A stretch of DNA of 64,000 nucleotides from Pseudomonas sp. Z8(2022) (GTDB lineage: Bacteria > Pseudomonadota > Gammaproteobacteria > Pseudomonadales > Pseudomonadaceae). Shown here piece by piece: positions 63,454 through 64,000 of this stretch; the first letter of the stretch is position 1, and each line of letters opens with the position of its first letter. The notes under the pieces are model-generated. The model worked only from the letters and a program-made list of their open reading frames with translations. It did no database searches and was not told the origin of the DNA. A program made the position numbers and the translations under genes. The stretch covers positions 1,302,001 through 1,366,000 of the forward strand of contig NZ_CP107549.1 of assembly GCF_025837155.1 (NCBI RefSeq), in the 5' to 3' direction.

Positions 63454-64000
63454 TCAGTTCACGCAGACTCGGGCAATGGCGGCTGCCAGTTGGTCAAGTC
63501 GCTTGCCATCCAGCCCGGCGACGTTGGCGCGGCCGCTGCCCACCATGTACACGCTGAACTCCTCGCGCAGGCGTTGTACCTGCAGCGGCGACAAGCCGGT
63601 GTAGGAGAACATGCCGCGCTGTTCGGCAATATGCGCGAAACGCTCGCTCAAACCGTGTGGCGCAAGCGCTTGGACCAGGCCGCGGCGCAGGCTGGCCACG
63701 CGCTGGCGCATACCTTCCAGCTCGTCCAGCCAGAGGCCCTTCAGTTCGTCGTCGCCGAGTATCTGCGCTACCACCGCCGCGCCATGGGAGGGCGGCGTCG
63801 ACCACAGGTTACGGGCGATGGAGGCCAGCTGGCTGCGGATGTCGATGAGTTTCTCGGCGTTGCCGGCGCAGACGATCAGGGCCCCGGTGCGCTCGCGATA
63901 CAGGCCGAAGTTCTTCGAGCAGGAACTGGTGATCAGCAGCTCCGGCAGCTCGGTGGCGAACAGACGCACGGCCCAGGCGTCCTCCTCCAGCCCGTCGCCA
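63454..64000 (-). CDS. Aromatic amino acid aminotransferase (5' end outside window)
   Basis: The C-terminal 181 residues of a class I PLP aminotransferase; the frame is open to base 64000. Its first visible residues, GDGLEEDAWAVRLFA, and the PLP-lysine block SCSKNFGLYRERTGAL match TyrB/PhhC/AspC-type enzymes (full length near 397-400), and it ends with GMFSYTGLSPLQVQRLREEFSVYMVGSGRANVAGL, the arginine that binds the alpha-carboxylate being in the last block. Conversion of aromatic or dicarboxylic amino acids to keto acids is expected; the exact preference is not determinable. Confidence 0.9.
   Translation of the reverse strand, partial: GDGLEEDAWAVRLFATELPELLITSSCSKNFGLYRERTGALIVCAGNAEKLIDIRSQLASIARNLWSTPPSHGAAVVAQILGDDELKGLWLDELEGMRQRVASLRRGLVQALAPHGLSERFAHIAEQRGMFSYTGLSPLQVQRLREEFSVYMVGSGRANVAGLDGKRLDQLAAAIARVCVN

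Overview
The window is a high-GC gammaproteobacterial chromosome segment that reads as Pseudomonas, most likely the P. mendocina / P. oleovorans / P. pseudoalcaligenes group. Pointers are the hexR-zwf-pgl-eda block, the nrdB-nrdA-(RstA/RstB-like)-phosphopantetheinyl transferase order known from P. aeruginosa, an EamA exporter, RlhA, ecotin, several diguanylate cyclases and a bifunctional glucosylglycerol synthase (ggpPS type), an enzyme described from salt-tolerant pseudomonads. The species assignment is inference; no rRNA or other marker is present.

Layout. 1-5.7 kb: end of a tartronate-semialdehyde-reductase-like gene overlapping a hydroxypyruvate-isomerase-like gene, an MDR reductase, a decayed solute-binding-protein gene, a PQQ sugar dehydrogenase, a CvfB-like RNA-binding protein and tRNA-Thr(CGT). 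5.8-11.1 kb: a small secreted protein, a diguanylate cyclase, a GNAT enzyme and a compact PP2C phosphatase / Ser-Thr kinase / double-FHA cassette without type VI secretion genes. 11-24 kb: Nudix, YebC-type regulator, TSUP and EamA transporters, two more diguanylate cyclases, parvulin, a tandem CAP-domain secreted protein, MdaB, RlhA, a SEC-C protein and ecotin. 24-36 kb: cupin, methyltransferase, divergent azoR/LysR pair, a secreted FAD oxidase translationally coupled to a PD-(D/E)XK-like protein, DMT exporter, a fourth diguanylate cyclase, and a group of unknown lipoprotein and membrane-protein genes.

36.2-38.5 kb is the clear accessory region: two diverged inverted copies of a roughly 210-220 bp non-coding repeat around a perfect 22-bp-arm hairpin, followed by an AT-rich two-gene block encoding a putative AbiC-family (phage abortive infection) membrane protein and a small unknown membrane protein. 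It sits directly downstream of the nrdB terminator.

38.6-47.2 kb: ribonucleotide reductase (nrdB, nrdA) with NrdR boxes and a DnaA box in a long leader, then a two-component system and the phosphopantetheinyl transferase, then a candidate small RNA with a strong terminator. 47.4-49.6 kb: an LplT-PlsC fusion gene bracketed by two inverted copies of one REP-type element. 49.6-50.0 kb: a gdx/sugE guanidinium exporter under a mini-ykkC (guanidine-II) riboswitch. 51-55 kb: hexR divergent from zwf-pgl-eda with a HexR operator between them; these genes run the glucose-6-phosphate to pyruvate + glyceraldehyde-3-phosphate route (Entner-Doudoroff; edd is not in the window). 55-64 kb: a chemoreceptor, a VOC protein, ggpPS, a MITE-like repeat, an MFS transporter, a DUF2254 membrane protein, and an aromatic aminotransferase cut by the window edge.

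Most of the window is ordinary core chromosome. The least explained items are the AbiC-like island, the inverted repeats, the candidate sRNA, the PD-(D/E)XK-like gene coupled to the oxidase, and the stand-alone phosphosignalling trio.
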